Shown here: positions 10,691-22,880 of the stretch, piece after piece
Layout: every line of letters begins with the position of its first letter
Position numbering within the stretch: position 1 is the first letter of the stretch
Assembly: GCF_024586455.1 (NCBI RefSeq)
Contig: NC_065921.1
Location: 67,829,528 to 67,893,527, forward strand
DNA length: 64,000 bases
DNA from: Bactrocera neohumeralis
Lineage: Eukaryota > Arthropoda > Insecta > Diptera > Tephritidae
Reading direction: 5' to 3'
Notes under the pieces: model-generated
What the model was told of the DNA's origin: nothing
What the model saw: only the letters and a program-made list of their open reading frames with translations
Database searches by the model: none
Program-made: the position numbers and the translations under genes

Positions 10691-12959
10691 CCGATGATCC
10701 CGTGGGTGAGTCTTAAGTTGGGATAAGTTCGGTTTAGCGAAAAATCCGAATCCATTTTGACCATATTTGAGTGTTTGAATTCTTGCTAACATCACGTCAT
10801 TCTTGTTGGTAGATCCTATACATTCATTTATACACACATTTCTTTGCCAGTAGAGACAAAATAGGATTCTGCGCTTTGAACCACAAAATATTACACAACA
10901 AATCCTCGTCGTTAATTTAACAACACAACCAATATTTAAGCCACACTAATTGGATAAACTTACATAAGAACAATTCATAAGCAGAAAGAATCGAGCCACA
11001 GTCAAACAGAATATTTTTTCTTACTGCGAACCCCAACTGCATATAAAGCTTTTATTGCTTAAATTTTGAAGACAAAGAATTGTCGAAAAAGAGGAGTCTT
11101 ATGGCAGATAAATGCACAACAAATGCCGATAACAAGCACAAAGCTGCACGAACGCCAAATCAGAGCAGACAAGCAGAAATTTATAGACAATTGACTGACA
11201 GACGCACAGATAAACAGACAAACAGACAAATAAACAAATAGACATACAGACAGGCCGAGGGAATTTAGTAATACAACAACATGTACACACACGGCGCAGT
11301 GGCATTGAAGACTTATGTGACGCGCACGTATGTGTGGGTGTGTGTAAATCTATTTATCTGTCTCTGTGCAGCGCAATTAAAGCCTATCGATAGGCGCTGA
11401 ACGTACAAATGCGGCTAGACGCATTCAATTGCAGCGACGGCGTAGTCAATGAACAATTTATGTTCCCCCATCGCTGTGTTTGTGCGTTTGCTTGTTGCTG
11501 GTTGGGCGTAGCGCCTAGAATATAGCGCTGTGTAGACACTGTGGCAGACAGCCACAAATTGGGCGATAGGCAGCGACGATAAGCAATGCCGATGACGCGT
11601 CGTTACGTAGCCAACAAGTAGCAGCTCAAGCCACGGCTAGCCATATGAGAAATTTCAGAATTTACGATGGAACATAAAGTCGCGAAATCTTCATTACTCA
11701 TTGAACTCACCTTTTCAACCCATATTTCTAAATCTACTTCTTCTGCGGCCAGAATTGTCTCCGAGAAAGGTTAAAATAGGCTATCTCATTTTGCAGCTTG
11801 AATAATAATTTTACTATGAAAAAACATAAATTTTTAAATTTAAGGAAATCTTAGATGCAGTCCTTTCGACCATCTTTCGAAGAACCCTTTATATTTGAAG
11901 TACTTAGTTTTCACACATTTCGACTTTGCAAAGGCTTGAGACCCATTCTCATTCCGAAGTTCGGAGAGTTTCGTAAACATTTTCAGTAATTCCGTTGAGT
12001 TTCTAGTCGCTTGCAACGACCATATGACAATGAAATCGTTCTTAGGTTTTAAGTTCTATAGGAACATTATCTGTCTATGATTTTAAGAATAGTTTATCTA
12101 CAACTTTGTCTAACAACTCTTCTGGCTCGGAACTGGCAAAGGAACATAAATCATCCGCAAGACCTTTGTTACTTTGAAAAAAATTCTAGAGTCCGTTTTT
12201 GATATCGGCTTTTAAAGAGAAAATATTTTGGAAAAAGTCGGGCATTAGGACAATAATACGGATTCTAAAAGTTCAACATAAGCTTTAGTGGTTAACGAGA
12301 CTTCACTTGGAAGTTTAACACTTTGCGAACCTTTCCTATCTTCTAAGAACTGAAATTCCCTGTAAAACTCAGCTTGTAGACAGATTCCTTGGTTCTTGTA
12401 CTCGCTTTCCGAGATCTTCAAAACCAATATCTTCCTGTGATTGTTTGGTTCCTTCTTTGGTATAAACTTTTTAAGCCAGTAGTAATCACAAAGTTCTTAA
12501 TCAATTTTCATTCATCGAAAGCGTTAGCGTCAGCGTCTGGAAATTATTGTTCTTTGACTCATGAAGAAGTAAAATAACTTTTATTAGTCTTGGATATGTG
12601 TCCGTGAGTGTCAAAATATTCGGGCATGTTTTTCACTATACTGACTTTTTCATTGGGATCATACTTCTATTGGACTGTGACTGTCGCCTCAGCAAATTTT
12701 CTGAAATCACATTGTAGAGTCTAAGGTGGTGCAAGTATAAAATAAAGTTATTACCTCGCCTTATCACTGGAGTGGAGTGATAAACATTTTAATGAACTGG
12801 GATAATATGGAACCTAAAGGCTAGTTAAAACATTTATCGGATTGATAAACATTTAGTAAACTGGGGAATATTGTCCGAAACTCTCCATCAAGTCAGTCAG
12901 TCAGCTTTATACTGCCTGACTATAGCAATTTTTTTTTTGAAACCAATGTTGCTGCCATC
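10691..12959. other. No gene recognised; CAGA-type microsatellite near 11.2 kb
   Basis: Imperfect tandem ACAGACAA/ACAAATA units occupy about 11190-11255. The part around 11,260-11,640 is GC-richer and looks like unique host DNA. A minus-strand stretch at 11,790-12,730 reads somewhat protein-like between frequent stops, but the stop density is what chance would give. Two short copies of GATAAACATTT lie near 12780 and 12845. Confidence 0.45.
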
Positions 12960-13735
12960 AAGGTAGCAATATATTTACTGCTCCAGAGTGCAGCGTGCTT
13001 CAGAGAAATTACTTTTAACACTGATAGTGAGACCGCGATAGTAGCATTGAGAGTTCAAAACTAGTTGATGAATGCATAATGTAGTTATCATGGCATCTAC
13101 TCCCTTTGTGATAAAATATACTAGTCCTTTAGGGCGCCTGGCTATAGCGGAAACGCAGGTAACTATATATCGGTCAAGCTTGGACAAATCATACGAATGT
13201 TCCGTTTTCAGTAGAATGGGAACGGATTGGTGCTGCCTTTTCCTCTTGTGTTCTGCTAACTGGGTATCTGGTCTTTGCAGTGGGACCTTCGGTTCATGCG
13301 CTGGGCAAACTGTTTTGGCCCAAGATCAATTTAAGAGATCAAGTGCGCTTTTTGCCCTGAATAGGCTAGCTTTTATTTGTTGTGAGTTCGATCAGCCTAT
13401 TGCCCTTCAGCGTTCAAACTGTAAGATTGATATTATTTCCTGTCGCCAGCTGTTGACGCTGTACAAGGTGGAAACATCTCAACACTGCCTTCTTGATTGT
13501 CCCGCGTTCGCAAGACCAAGGCTTAAACGTTTGAAAGCTACCTTCAGATATCCCACCGAACTGGCGGAATGAAATCAACAGCCTAAGCAAATTTATATTG
13601 GCCACTCGATGGTTTGCTGACTTATAAGTTCGAATATCGAAATTCCGATTTCAAGACTTTTCAAAGAACTAACATATAATAGTCCAAGTGCGATCTCTGC
13701 ATCAGCCATTCGAAACAAACCTAACCTAACTCAAA
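12960..13735 (+). pseudogene. RNase H and C-terminal tail of a LOA/I-like LINE
   Basis: Near 13020-13060 the reading gives DSETAIVALRVQ, a decayed RNase H core (DS.AAI.AL), followed near 13130 by RAPGYSGNAGNY, the decayed equivalent of the conserved PGHSGI.GN segment. The longest frame (13072-13572) then covers a tail with KRSSALFALNRLA and HCLLDCPAFARPRLKRL (Cys/His-rich end). This tail aligns with the fragment at 32.6 kb (KRSSDLSALNTAS; HFLFDCLAFGRSKLKQL). The 3' end reads AAACCTAACCTAAC near 13722-13735. Frameshifts and stops are present. RNase H places it in the LOA/I/R1 group; I cannot name the family. Confidence 0.7.
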
Positions 13736-16295
13736 AAATTTAAGCGAAAATGTACGATACCACTTAGGAACTGTTTGGCTTGAGGGATATGCAAGAACTT
13801 TTTTAGAAAGTCCTGTTTAGGTTCCAAAATGTGTCCATTTTCTATCGGCCATAACTTGAGGACTTGGGAACAACACTAAAATAATTTACGTCCAAATAAA
13901 TTGGTACTGAGTTAAACCTAAATTATTTGAACGAAATCTGAAACAGCTTGAAATCAAATTATTCTCAAAATCATATTTTTCTAAATCATCAGATCAGATT
14001 TCATAACTACTGAATGGTCTTTGTGAGGCAAATATCTTTTATGTAAAGGGAAATATGATTTTTCTCGGAATATTATAACTGGAGAACACAGTGGATTTTG
14101 GTAAACCAGTTTCAAAATTTACCTTCGTTTTATTCGCTCAACCCCAATATAGTAAAACTTGGTCTAAGGCTCGACACAATGCAATGTGTGAAGAATCTTA
14201 AGCAACACTCTTTCGTCGCTTTTATCTCTAACTTTCTTGTGTTGTTCCTCATTCTTTCTTGCAGATTCGCCGTCATGTTCTTCGCTGCAACGATCCAGCA
14301 ATCTTCGTGAGCAAATTTCTACAATTTCCGGCAGGTCTTTATGATCAAACATTTCCGGCCACGAGTATGTGGTATTGTGCAAGTGTGTGTGCGCACACTT
14401 TTTATTTGCACAGATTCCGGCTATGTCTGTGCAAATTGACAAATATGACCACAATGAAAGTAAGGAAAAAACGCCCAAAGTGCAACCAATGAACATTGCG
14501 CCAGCCGGGGGCAGGAGGTCAACGAAAGTGAAGTGGGGAGTTATGTAAAGGAAATGATGAACATACATATGTGTGAGAGTGTGTGTAGACTTTTTTGTTG
14601 CTTTGGTGTCATGCATTGTGTAAATACAGGCCAGTCAGATAAATAGACGGTCGTAAATACACACAGCCACACACACACAATCAGACAGCGCACTCAAAAA
14701 ACTAAGCGGTTGTCTGAGCGGCATGGCGCACAGTATTAGGCATTGGTACGAAATGACACGCAAGTCGACAAATTGATGAGCAAATAGACAGACGAATGGA
14801 CGGACAAATAGCAAATAGAAAACCGAATCAGTTGGCGAAGTGTAACTAGCCGTTGAAGGGGCGAAGGCAATTTGAAGTGGACAGTCTGTGGAAAAGCGCA
14901 ATCGAGTGTCAATGTACGTGGGTGTGTGTGTCTGTACATATAAATGACATTCACATTCCATTGCCTGCATTCAAGTCTCAGACAATCAGTGACGGCCTAC
15001 TCATTGTCAGCAATGAGTTTTCGGGCTTTCCGACAATACTATTGCGCAATGCATGTGTCATGTAATCAGCCTGTCAGCTTAGCAAAAACGAACTGTGAGC
15101 AAACAATGTACATACCAGCGCTTGTGGCGGCAGTTAACATTAAATACCGACCAAATGCTCTGTCGAACTCGTGTGTATGTGTGCAAATACCGACCGCTTA
15201 TGCCAAGTTCACCCAAGACTCATACCGCTTGTTAGCTGCGACACACACCCACTCGGCTCGAAATTCATTTGCTCATTTTTCGTAAATCACTCGGCAACTA
15301 TTTAGCAAATTGTTTGTTCGTGTGGCTGTCAATACATATACATATGCATGTATTTGTATTGTGTGCGCAATTCGTTACGACTTCCTGTTGTTAGTGATGA
15401 AATTACATAAAATATATGTGTGCAGTCTGTATAGTTTGATTGTCTATGTGTGTATGTGCATTTTCACACATTTGCCTAAATCAAATGCTGCGCAAATATT
15501 TGTTCTGTGCATATTTTTAGGCGCTATAAATAAAGAAAATGGCATATCATTGTCTGTGCGCCTAATTGCAGACTATACATTTTGGTAGACAAAAAATACA
15601 AATGTGGTGTCTAATATTATGACTGCGGTTGTTTGCATGTGGCTGTGTGAAATTTGTTTGCTCATTTATTTTCTTCAAATATTAGTTCAACTTCCGTGCT
15701 TTATTTGTATTTGTATACGACAATTAGTTTCTAAATTTTCATCATATATTCAACGCTTCTAATAAAAAAGAACTTGTGTCGTCTACCAATAGATTCATTT
15801 CTAAACGTGCACTCTTACAGCCGACATCCACTGCGTAGAAGTATTGTTGAGCTTTCAAAGTCGGCCAGCCGGTGTTTGAGCTCTAATTTCGAGATCAAAA
15901 CTAACTACAACTTATAGGCGATTATACTAGTAGTATTATATTAGTATGTTGCCAGAGCTGGTTCTTATTTTAGCCATCTAAGGGTTGTCTCAATGATCTA
16001 ACCCTTTTAGGAACGGTAAAACCTGAAGCATCACATACTCCTATGACAAAGGAATGTTAGTTCATATAAAAATATATTAAATATACAAGCAGACTAGAGG
16101 TAGACATTCAGAGGGATAAACCTCTTGCAGTCTTCAGTCGTGATCATCGAATATTTTGTCCTTTGTTAGCTAACAATTTGTTAGTTGAATTCCGAAAGAA
16201 AGCAGATAATTAAATAATGAATATACAAAAACGTTCATCTCGCTGAGCTAAGATATTACAACAACAATTACAACATTATAGTAGATATATAGATA
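13736..16295. other. Gene-free stretch with microsatellites
   Basis: CA-rich and CAGA-type repeats lie near 14,660-14,690 and 14,765-14,820, and TG-rich text near 14,390, 14,575 and 14,925. Open frames here (for example 14164-14616 minus and 14944-15285 plus) show no recognisable domain and follow the simple repeats. Around 14,100-15,600 the base composition is less AT-rich, consistent with unique host non-coding DNA. Confidence 0.5.
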
Positions 16296-18230
16296 AAAAA
16301 TAATTTAGGTTTTGCACTGTGATCTATGGTCTATTGCGACCTCCCCTATATAACATACGGTCGTAAAATTCCATGTGATCCCTGTTGGCTCCTAAAGCCT
16401 TGAGCCTGCTTCTACAAATTGCTGCGCAATCTAGAATCAAGTGTTCTGCAGTTTCCTGTTCCATGTCGCAAAATCGTCAGTTTGCTCAATAGAATGGACC
16501 TACGTTCGACAAGCCTGCAGTGTCCAGTATATACAAGGATACGGAATTTGTCTCTATAATCCTTAACAGTTTGAAACACCCCAGTAATGGAATGACATGT
16601 CATATTCTTGTTTCCTGCTCTCTTCTCCGTGCGGAGCAACTCCTTTATGGTGTGGGACCCCACTGCTATGCATGGTTCATTATCCATGGTTCCATTATCG
16701 TGGAAGCCGCCGCAGAGCTGGCTAGTTCTGGCTAATTGCCGGCTACTCCTTTATGCCCCGGCCCTCAGATTAGGTGTATACGGTTGAAAACTGATAGACG
16801 GTTCAGCTTTCCTAAACATTCCTCCACTAATAGCGATGTGACTTCACGCTGAGATCACTGTCGCTTGACTATCGTTGAATATATCGATACGGTAGTTGCG
16901 ATATTTACGATGAAGATTGATTTTCGCACACTGACTTATAGCAAATGCTTCCTCTTGAAATATGCCTGGAAAACATTCTATTGCTATGTATAGTTTGGTA
17001 TGCTTTAATGGATTGTCTGCTTCAATGCCTTCCGGTGTTTTCGAGCTGTATATGTATCAAAAATACTCTGCTCCGCCTTATTCTAAACTTCTTTATCAAG
17101 TTTAATCTCTTCGTAACGCCGTCTCTTTGAAGAAAAGCCAGTAGTGTGCCCTTCCCTAAGACCTTCATTTGTTGAGATGACATTATTTTCCATTTACAAA
17201 AACCCTCTGCCACCATGAGCAGCATGGTATATTTCGCTGCCTATGTGATCAAAAGATGCAGCAGTATGAACTCCTCCATGACTTCAAGTGCTGCGATGGT
17301 GAAAGTGCGCGCTGCGCCTTAAGCGCAGACGCAAGCGAGTGTTTTCAGCTTCGATATTTGAAAAACTATCGAAGACTGTGTTGTCTTCCAAGCCCAAGCA
17401 ACCGCTCCGTTTGACCTGTTTAGGCACTTCCAACCTCTTGGCACCAAGTGTTAAGAGCCTCAAGTTCAAGAGATGTTTGCTTTGGAAAAGGGACGACGGT
17501 AGTTTTTGTGTGGGGTTGATATTTAACCCTACCGTTTTGCGCCATCCCGTTGCTAGTCTTAAGCCCTTTTGAACTATTTCACAGAGAGTGTTCGCAAATT
17601 TACCTCGGGTTATTATGATAATGTCATCGGCTACTAGGCTCACAAGTAGAGGGGATATAACTCCACTCTGTAAGCAGCCTCTCGTGGTACCAAGACGAGT
17701 CTTATTCTCCCCCACAGTGATTTCAGCTATTCGAGTACGTAGTACAACCTCTATCCATCTGCCCCTTCGATGTCATGAAAGGTACATATCGCAACCTAGC
17801 CATCTTCCAGCGAATTCTGGAGTTCCGCCATCAGTTGGTAAAGAGCAGTGTTAGTGGATCTGTGCGCTCTGTACCCGTGCTCACTTGCTTGTAGGGTTGC
17901 GATTTTCAGAGATCTTATATACTTGTCTACAATAATGTCCATTACTTTTAGCATTAAAGTAGTAAGACTAATTGGCCTGAATGATTTGGCCAGCGAGTAA
18001 TCATTTCTTCCTACCTTGGAGATGAAGATTACCTTCGCTATTCTGCACAGGTTTGGGATATATGCCATCGCAAGGCTATCCCTCATCAGCCCAACAAACT
18101 ATGACAAGATATCTTACAAACTGCAAAAAGCGCTGGAAAGATTCCGTCCACCCCTCGTGACTTATAGTTCCAAAAGGAACTGGATTTATCTAGAGCTATC
18201 GGTTCTCGGGAGCTGTGTTATTAGTTAATA
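16296..18230 (-). pseudogene. LOA/I-like LINE, RT to RNase H and 3' end, broken
   Basis: Reading leftward, the RT N-terminal part is clear at 18086-17796 (KVIFISKVGRND, SFRPISLTTLMLKVMD, RAHRSTNTALYQLM). The palm follows at 17715-17284 (RLGTTRGCLQSGVISPLL, then LVADDIIIITRGK). A deletion has joined SPLL...SLV directly to the ADD box, so the hydrophobic stretch before it is shortened. RNase H remnants (GPGHKGVAGN) lie near 16,745-16,780, and a Cys/His tail (RFCDMEQETAEHL, DCAAICRSRLK) near 16,390-16,470. The 3' untranslated end (AGGTCGCAATAGACCATAG) resembles that of the copies ending at 25.43 and 29.33 kb, so all three belong to one family. Frameshifts are numerous. Confidence 0.82.
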
Positions 18231-20539
18231 TGTTGTGACGTTCTTTAGTTTTTCACTTGTTCATATTTGGATGCGCCACTCTCTACTTAAATAGAACTGA
18301 TTACTTAAATTCATATGCCCAGTAGCTCTCGGCATTTCTCAGAATTAGTATAAATTACATAATACGCAATGCTTGTGGCACTGTTAACTTTTTACCAAGT
18401 TTTGTGCGTGCCTCTCGCTACAAATCGCTTTCACTCTTATCACTTCGCCACTGCTCATTCGCATTAGTTAACTGTAACAACTGCGCGGGTGCCTGATTAT
18501 TACAACACATAATGATTTCACTTTATGCCTCATCCTCTTTGGCATCTTGCACTTGACTACGCGCTCTACTGGCACTACTAACCCTCTCAACTTCACTTAT
18601 TGAAGAACAAATTTTTACCGCCATTTTTTCTTGTTAACCAAATGAAAATGTTGTTTTGACCTAAAAAGTGAAATATGAATGAAAATATAATGTACTCACT
18701 CTAGCTGTTGTTGTTCGTGTTTTTGTTGTTGATCATACTGTTACTAAGGTTCTGCATCTACGCCAGCTTGTACTTGCTTTCTTACTTGCGGCCAAAGCAG
18801 TCGAGTGCGAGAAACTTCACAGTGCAAAGGCAACACTTGCCACACACAGACACAAACAAGCAAATGAATGAAAGAACGAATGAACCAAAGGTAAGGCGAG
18901 TTAAGCTTTAAGCTTTGGCCGCTCAAGTGGCACTTGTGCTAGTAACCAGCTAAGTAATTGTATACTACTTACACACACCAACAAGCACTTGGAGTTACAA
19001 AAGTACGTAGTGTGTTTGTTAGCGCACGAGGATGGACTGATATGTGTACGAATATTTGGTGGTTTTGACAAAAATTCCTCCTCAAATGCTCGTGGCTGAC
19101 AAACAGAATTTTAAACAAAATGAATTGAATAAAAAAGACCTGGAAACTGAAAATCATTCAAGCCATCCGGCTTGAAATGTAGCCCAGAAATTGAAGAATT
19201 TTCTGATGTTCAACTCAGAAAAGAAAAATGGCAACGTAGCTCATTGGCGACTTTAAAAATTCTTTTCATTTATTGAATGGAATAAAAAAAGACTCGAAAT
19301 TGGAAGTCCCTCAGAGTCAATATGTATCCGAGCACAAATATATGTTTGTCGATGGAGTTCTCATTTGGTTCTTTTCAATGTTTTGTCAAAACTCAAATTT
19401 TGGCTCCGCCCCATCTCTGCGGGAAATAGTCGTTACTTCCTTGGACAAATGCATTAAGGGGGTATTTAGTCTATGTAGAGGCTCAAAATTCGAAATTTTT
19501 TCAACAACTAATAAAAAACAAGCACTAGATATTTTTACTATCCGTTTTTTTATCATTTGTTTAATAAACTTAGAAGAAAAATAATAAAGTAACAAAATAA
19601 ATTTCAAAAAAAATATTTTTTTTCATCAAGTTATGCGTCCTTGAAGAAAAGGAGGACGAAAGAGGCCGTATCTTCATCGCCAAGATTTCTACCCATTTCG
19701 TCATCTGAAAAGTAAGACAATGACAGATTCTAGAGTATGAGATAGTCAGTACGAATGTCACTATGTCATGAAGTAGCAAAACTAAAAAAAAAAATGTTTT
19801 CATAAAATGGCGGCTACTCAAAAAAAAGGTCGATTTTTTCACTAATTTTTCAATTTTGTCGATTTTTTTAAAAATATTATAAATTTCAAATTTTTATTTT
19901 TTGTTGCTTCTAGTGATAGAGATATATTTAAAGAAAATTCATGTCCAACTTCAAATAAATCGACTGATTAGAAATTGAGATATTGTGGCTTCCGCATCTA
20001 TAAAAAAAGGTTTGTTAGAAAAAAATATCATTATACGTTATACGATTGGATTAAAGTCAACCGGTTTATCTATTTTTTTCCACGTCACTAAAATGGCTAT
20101 AACTTTGAAAATAATTTCAGTTTTGAAAAATCCTTTTAGTTATATAGGAGATATTTTAGAACATCAAAACTATCGAATTATGAGAAAAAAAATGTTCGAT
20201 GTTTTCAAATTTTCTAAATATTAGGATGTAAAACGTCAACCAGAGGATTCAGCAATTTACATATACCTAAGGTTTGTTAGAAAAAGTAATATCATTGTAT
20301 GGAGTACATATATGGGAATTGGAGTAGTATCGACCCGAATTTATCTATTTCTTCCAGTATCATATGCTACTAATATGCCACAAACTAAAAATCAATCATA
20401 TAGAGTAAATCAGACATTTTCGAAAATTGTTATATTAAACATAGTTTTGCTGAAATTTAACTATTTTAGGTACATTGAGAGTACACATATTCGGTACCTA
20501 GGGACTTGAACAATTTCTGTTGAATTTGAACTCTAAGGG
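18231..20539. other. No gene; AT-rich repeat-like segment at about 19.45-20.27 kb
   Basis: The text 19,452-20,271 begins ATTAAGGGGGTATTTAG and ends near ATACCTAAGG. It is very AT-rich, with internal poly(A)/poly(T) and phrases such as ATGGCTATAACTTTGAAAAT. It may be a degenerate MITE, but the two ends do not match well enough to prove it. An AAG|GTAAGG splice-donor-like site occurs at about 18,889-18,895 after CA-rich sequence. Confidence 0.35.
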
Positions 20540-21235
20540 CATTATTCGTGCAAAGTTTTATTCCGTTATATTGATTACTTCTTGATAGTGATCAAATGAA
20601 ATTTAACCCATTTTCACACTGTGACCTTTCTATGAGAAGGATTCCGCTTAACTAATTTAGTCGAAATTTGTAATGTGGATTCTGAGATATGTGATTTCAC
20701 TTAAAGGTGGGTGGTACCATGCTCGTCGTTCAGTTTTTACTCCTGCTCTCATACCAACTCTGATAACATCTCGAGTTTTTATGTCCCTGACGTTGATTGA
20801 TAGGCATTGAATATCGCACTTTTAGTCGTTTTTAACAGTACCGAGAGTGAGCATGTTTATCAACCGATTTTATCTATTCTCACACTGTCGGTATATTCGC
20901 TGAGCAAGTTTGGTTATTGTAGATTTAGTGGTTTAGGGGATATGTACATTAAACATATTAGAGGACAGAGCCACGGTCACTTTTGAAAATTTTTTTGGCA
21001 ACTGGTACTTTTTGCTTTTACAATATCGCGATCCCCTGACCAAATTCCTGTTCCATATCTTAATTTAGTGCTTAGTTATGGCCTTTTATCCGTTTTCGAT
21101 TAGTGACGTAGTTTGAGCGTAGCAGTGATCCGATTACGCCCATCTACGAACTCCTCCAAGAAATAAGGGTACCAAGTTTTATCAAGATATCTTAATTTTG
21201 TAGCAACATGTTCGAAGGGTATAAAAATTGTTAAA
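20540..21235 (+). repeat. Unclassified dipteran-type interspersed repeat, degenerate
   Basis: Phrases such as TTTTCACACTGTGACCTT, GGTGGGTGGTACCATGC, GATCCGATTACGCCCATCT and CAAGTTTTATCAAGATATC follow one another. From general familiarity with fly genomes, this style of text belongs to a common dispersed repeat with no long open frame. I cannot name the family or fix exact ends. The assignment is a recollection and not an alignment. Confidence 0.4.
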
Positions 21236-22880
21236 TAAAATCGATTAATAAAAAATAACTAAATTAATTATGTGGCATATCGTGACCTGACCCCTTTTTG
21301 CCTACGAACGCTCAACTGCTACGTTCTAATTGTTGAAAGCAAAGTGGGGAGTTTGAAATATTGCTTGCGTGGGGCAAGGAGAAGTAAACACATCAAGGTC
21401 ATCACAACTGTATTTAAAAATGTAAAAAGGTATGCGCATCGCTAATTCATATGTATAAGAATATACAAAAAAATTCCGATTGCCAACAAACTTAACAGGA
21501 ACACTTTCTGGCCCATCCTAAAGATCGTTGGTTGATTGAAATTGGTCCATCCGTTACGGAGTCTATCAGGAACATATATATAAAATGTCTTTTTATTTTT
21601 ATACCTATAGATTTTAAAGACTTCTGTAACAAGGACTTGATTCCCCATAGCTCTTTGTTTTTCTGAGAGTTAGTAGTCTTCCCAAGATCACTCATAAAAA
21701 CTATAAGCTCTGCAGAAGCGGGTTAACAATTGAAAAGGCCTTAATTTACAACTTAATATGAAGAGACGCATCGCATAAAAGTTTGAAAATCAAATGAGAA
21801 TACAATAAAACATGATTCACGATTTCGAAACTAATATACCTATAAACCAGTTGGTTCCTCAGCTGGCCAGTCCTCATCACATCTTTTATTGGAAAATCTA
21901 TTGGTCTCAGTCCTTGGTATAGTCGTCAACTATAAAGTATTCCAGCATTACGCAAGGATTTTCTAGATACCAAATGATGACCAGTCTTCTTACTAAATAA
22001 TTTTTTGCCACTCCATTTATCTCCTTCTCCAACTCCAATTCCAATATATGAACTTCGTCTACTCGATTCTCGATAATCACAATGCTTACAGGCACGTCCT
22101 GATATCCTGCTAGATATCTTGCTAGAAGCTTTTTCGAAAAACCAATAGAGGAATTGAAGAAATCCTTAACTTTACAAACTTATCAAACACTTCTCGTGCT
22201 TATAGTCACATCTATCTACATATACATATGTAAATACACATATTCTTGCAAGCACTCACTTACATGTAGTCAAATGTTAGTTTTGTTGTTGCCATTCTAC
22301 TTTGTTTGTAGTAGAGTTATACCCCAAAGTTTTATACAATCTTCACCTCCCGCACTCGCTGTGTCTCGACCGCTTTATGTACTCTTCGCCCAGACTCGCT
22401 CTGTTCTTTCGTTTTCGTGTGAATGGTGTGACTATCGTTAGCCTCAACGGTTTGGTCAGTAGTTTCGGTCGGTTGGTCAACTTGGCACATAATTTTCGGT
22501 ATTAAGCGTGAACAGATTTATGTGCGTATAACTCAAATTTATGTTCTAGTTGAAATCGTAGTTTACGTTACAAAATTAATCGTTTCGTTGCATTAAAGCA
22601 TCGAAAAAGTTGGAAGAAATTTTTCAACTTTAAATTGACTTCAAAAGTAAAATAAAGACGTAGTTTTCGAAATTGGCGCAACTGAAACTAGGAGGTGAAA
22701 TGGTAATGGTAATGGGTCCGTACTTGTGTTAGTTCAAACAGTTTTATAAAGTCTAGAAAATTTTTCTCAATTTATACCTAGAAGTTTCGACTTCACAAAG
22801 GACCGTAATATAAAGGAACCTGGATTGCAAATTCTGTTTAGTCAACCGCAAGTATCTTTTCAAAGAGCCATCTCACAACG
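21236..22880. other. No gene recognised
   Basis: The open frames here (95 codons at 22154-22441 plus; 68 and 67 codons near 21.5 kb minus) carry no recognisable motif. A small duplication, TGGTAATGGTAATGG, occurs at about 22700. Confidence 0.45.

Noticed and set aside
11790..12730. Minus-strand stretch that reads protein-like between stops (including a 60-codon open frame at 12,245-12,427)
   Set aside because: About one stop per 17 codons is what AT-rich non-coding DNA gives by chance, and no domain or family is recognisable.
13720..13735. CCTAACCTAAC as a telomere-like repeat
   Set aside because: Only two units, and it sits at the 3' end of a LINE relic; flies of this group do not rely on such telomere repeats.
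14164..14616. 150-codon minus-strand frame
   Set aside because: No recognisable domain; part of it follows TG/CA-rich text, and an overlapping frame of similar quality exists on the other strand.
18708..18911. 67-codon frame followed by AAG|GTAAGG, possible exon
   Set aside because: The frame is hydrophobic low-complexity text with no support beyond a donor-like hexamer.
19452..20271. MITE with AAGGGGGTA ends
   Set aside because: The right end matches the left too poorly to claim inverted repeats and no target duplication is visible; left as AT-rich repeat-like sequence.
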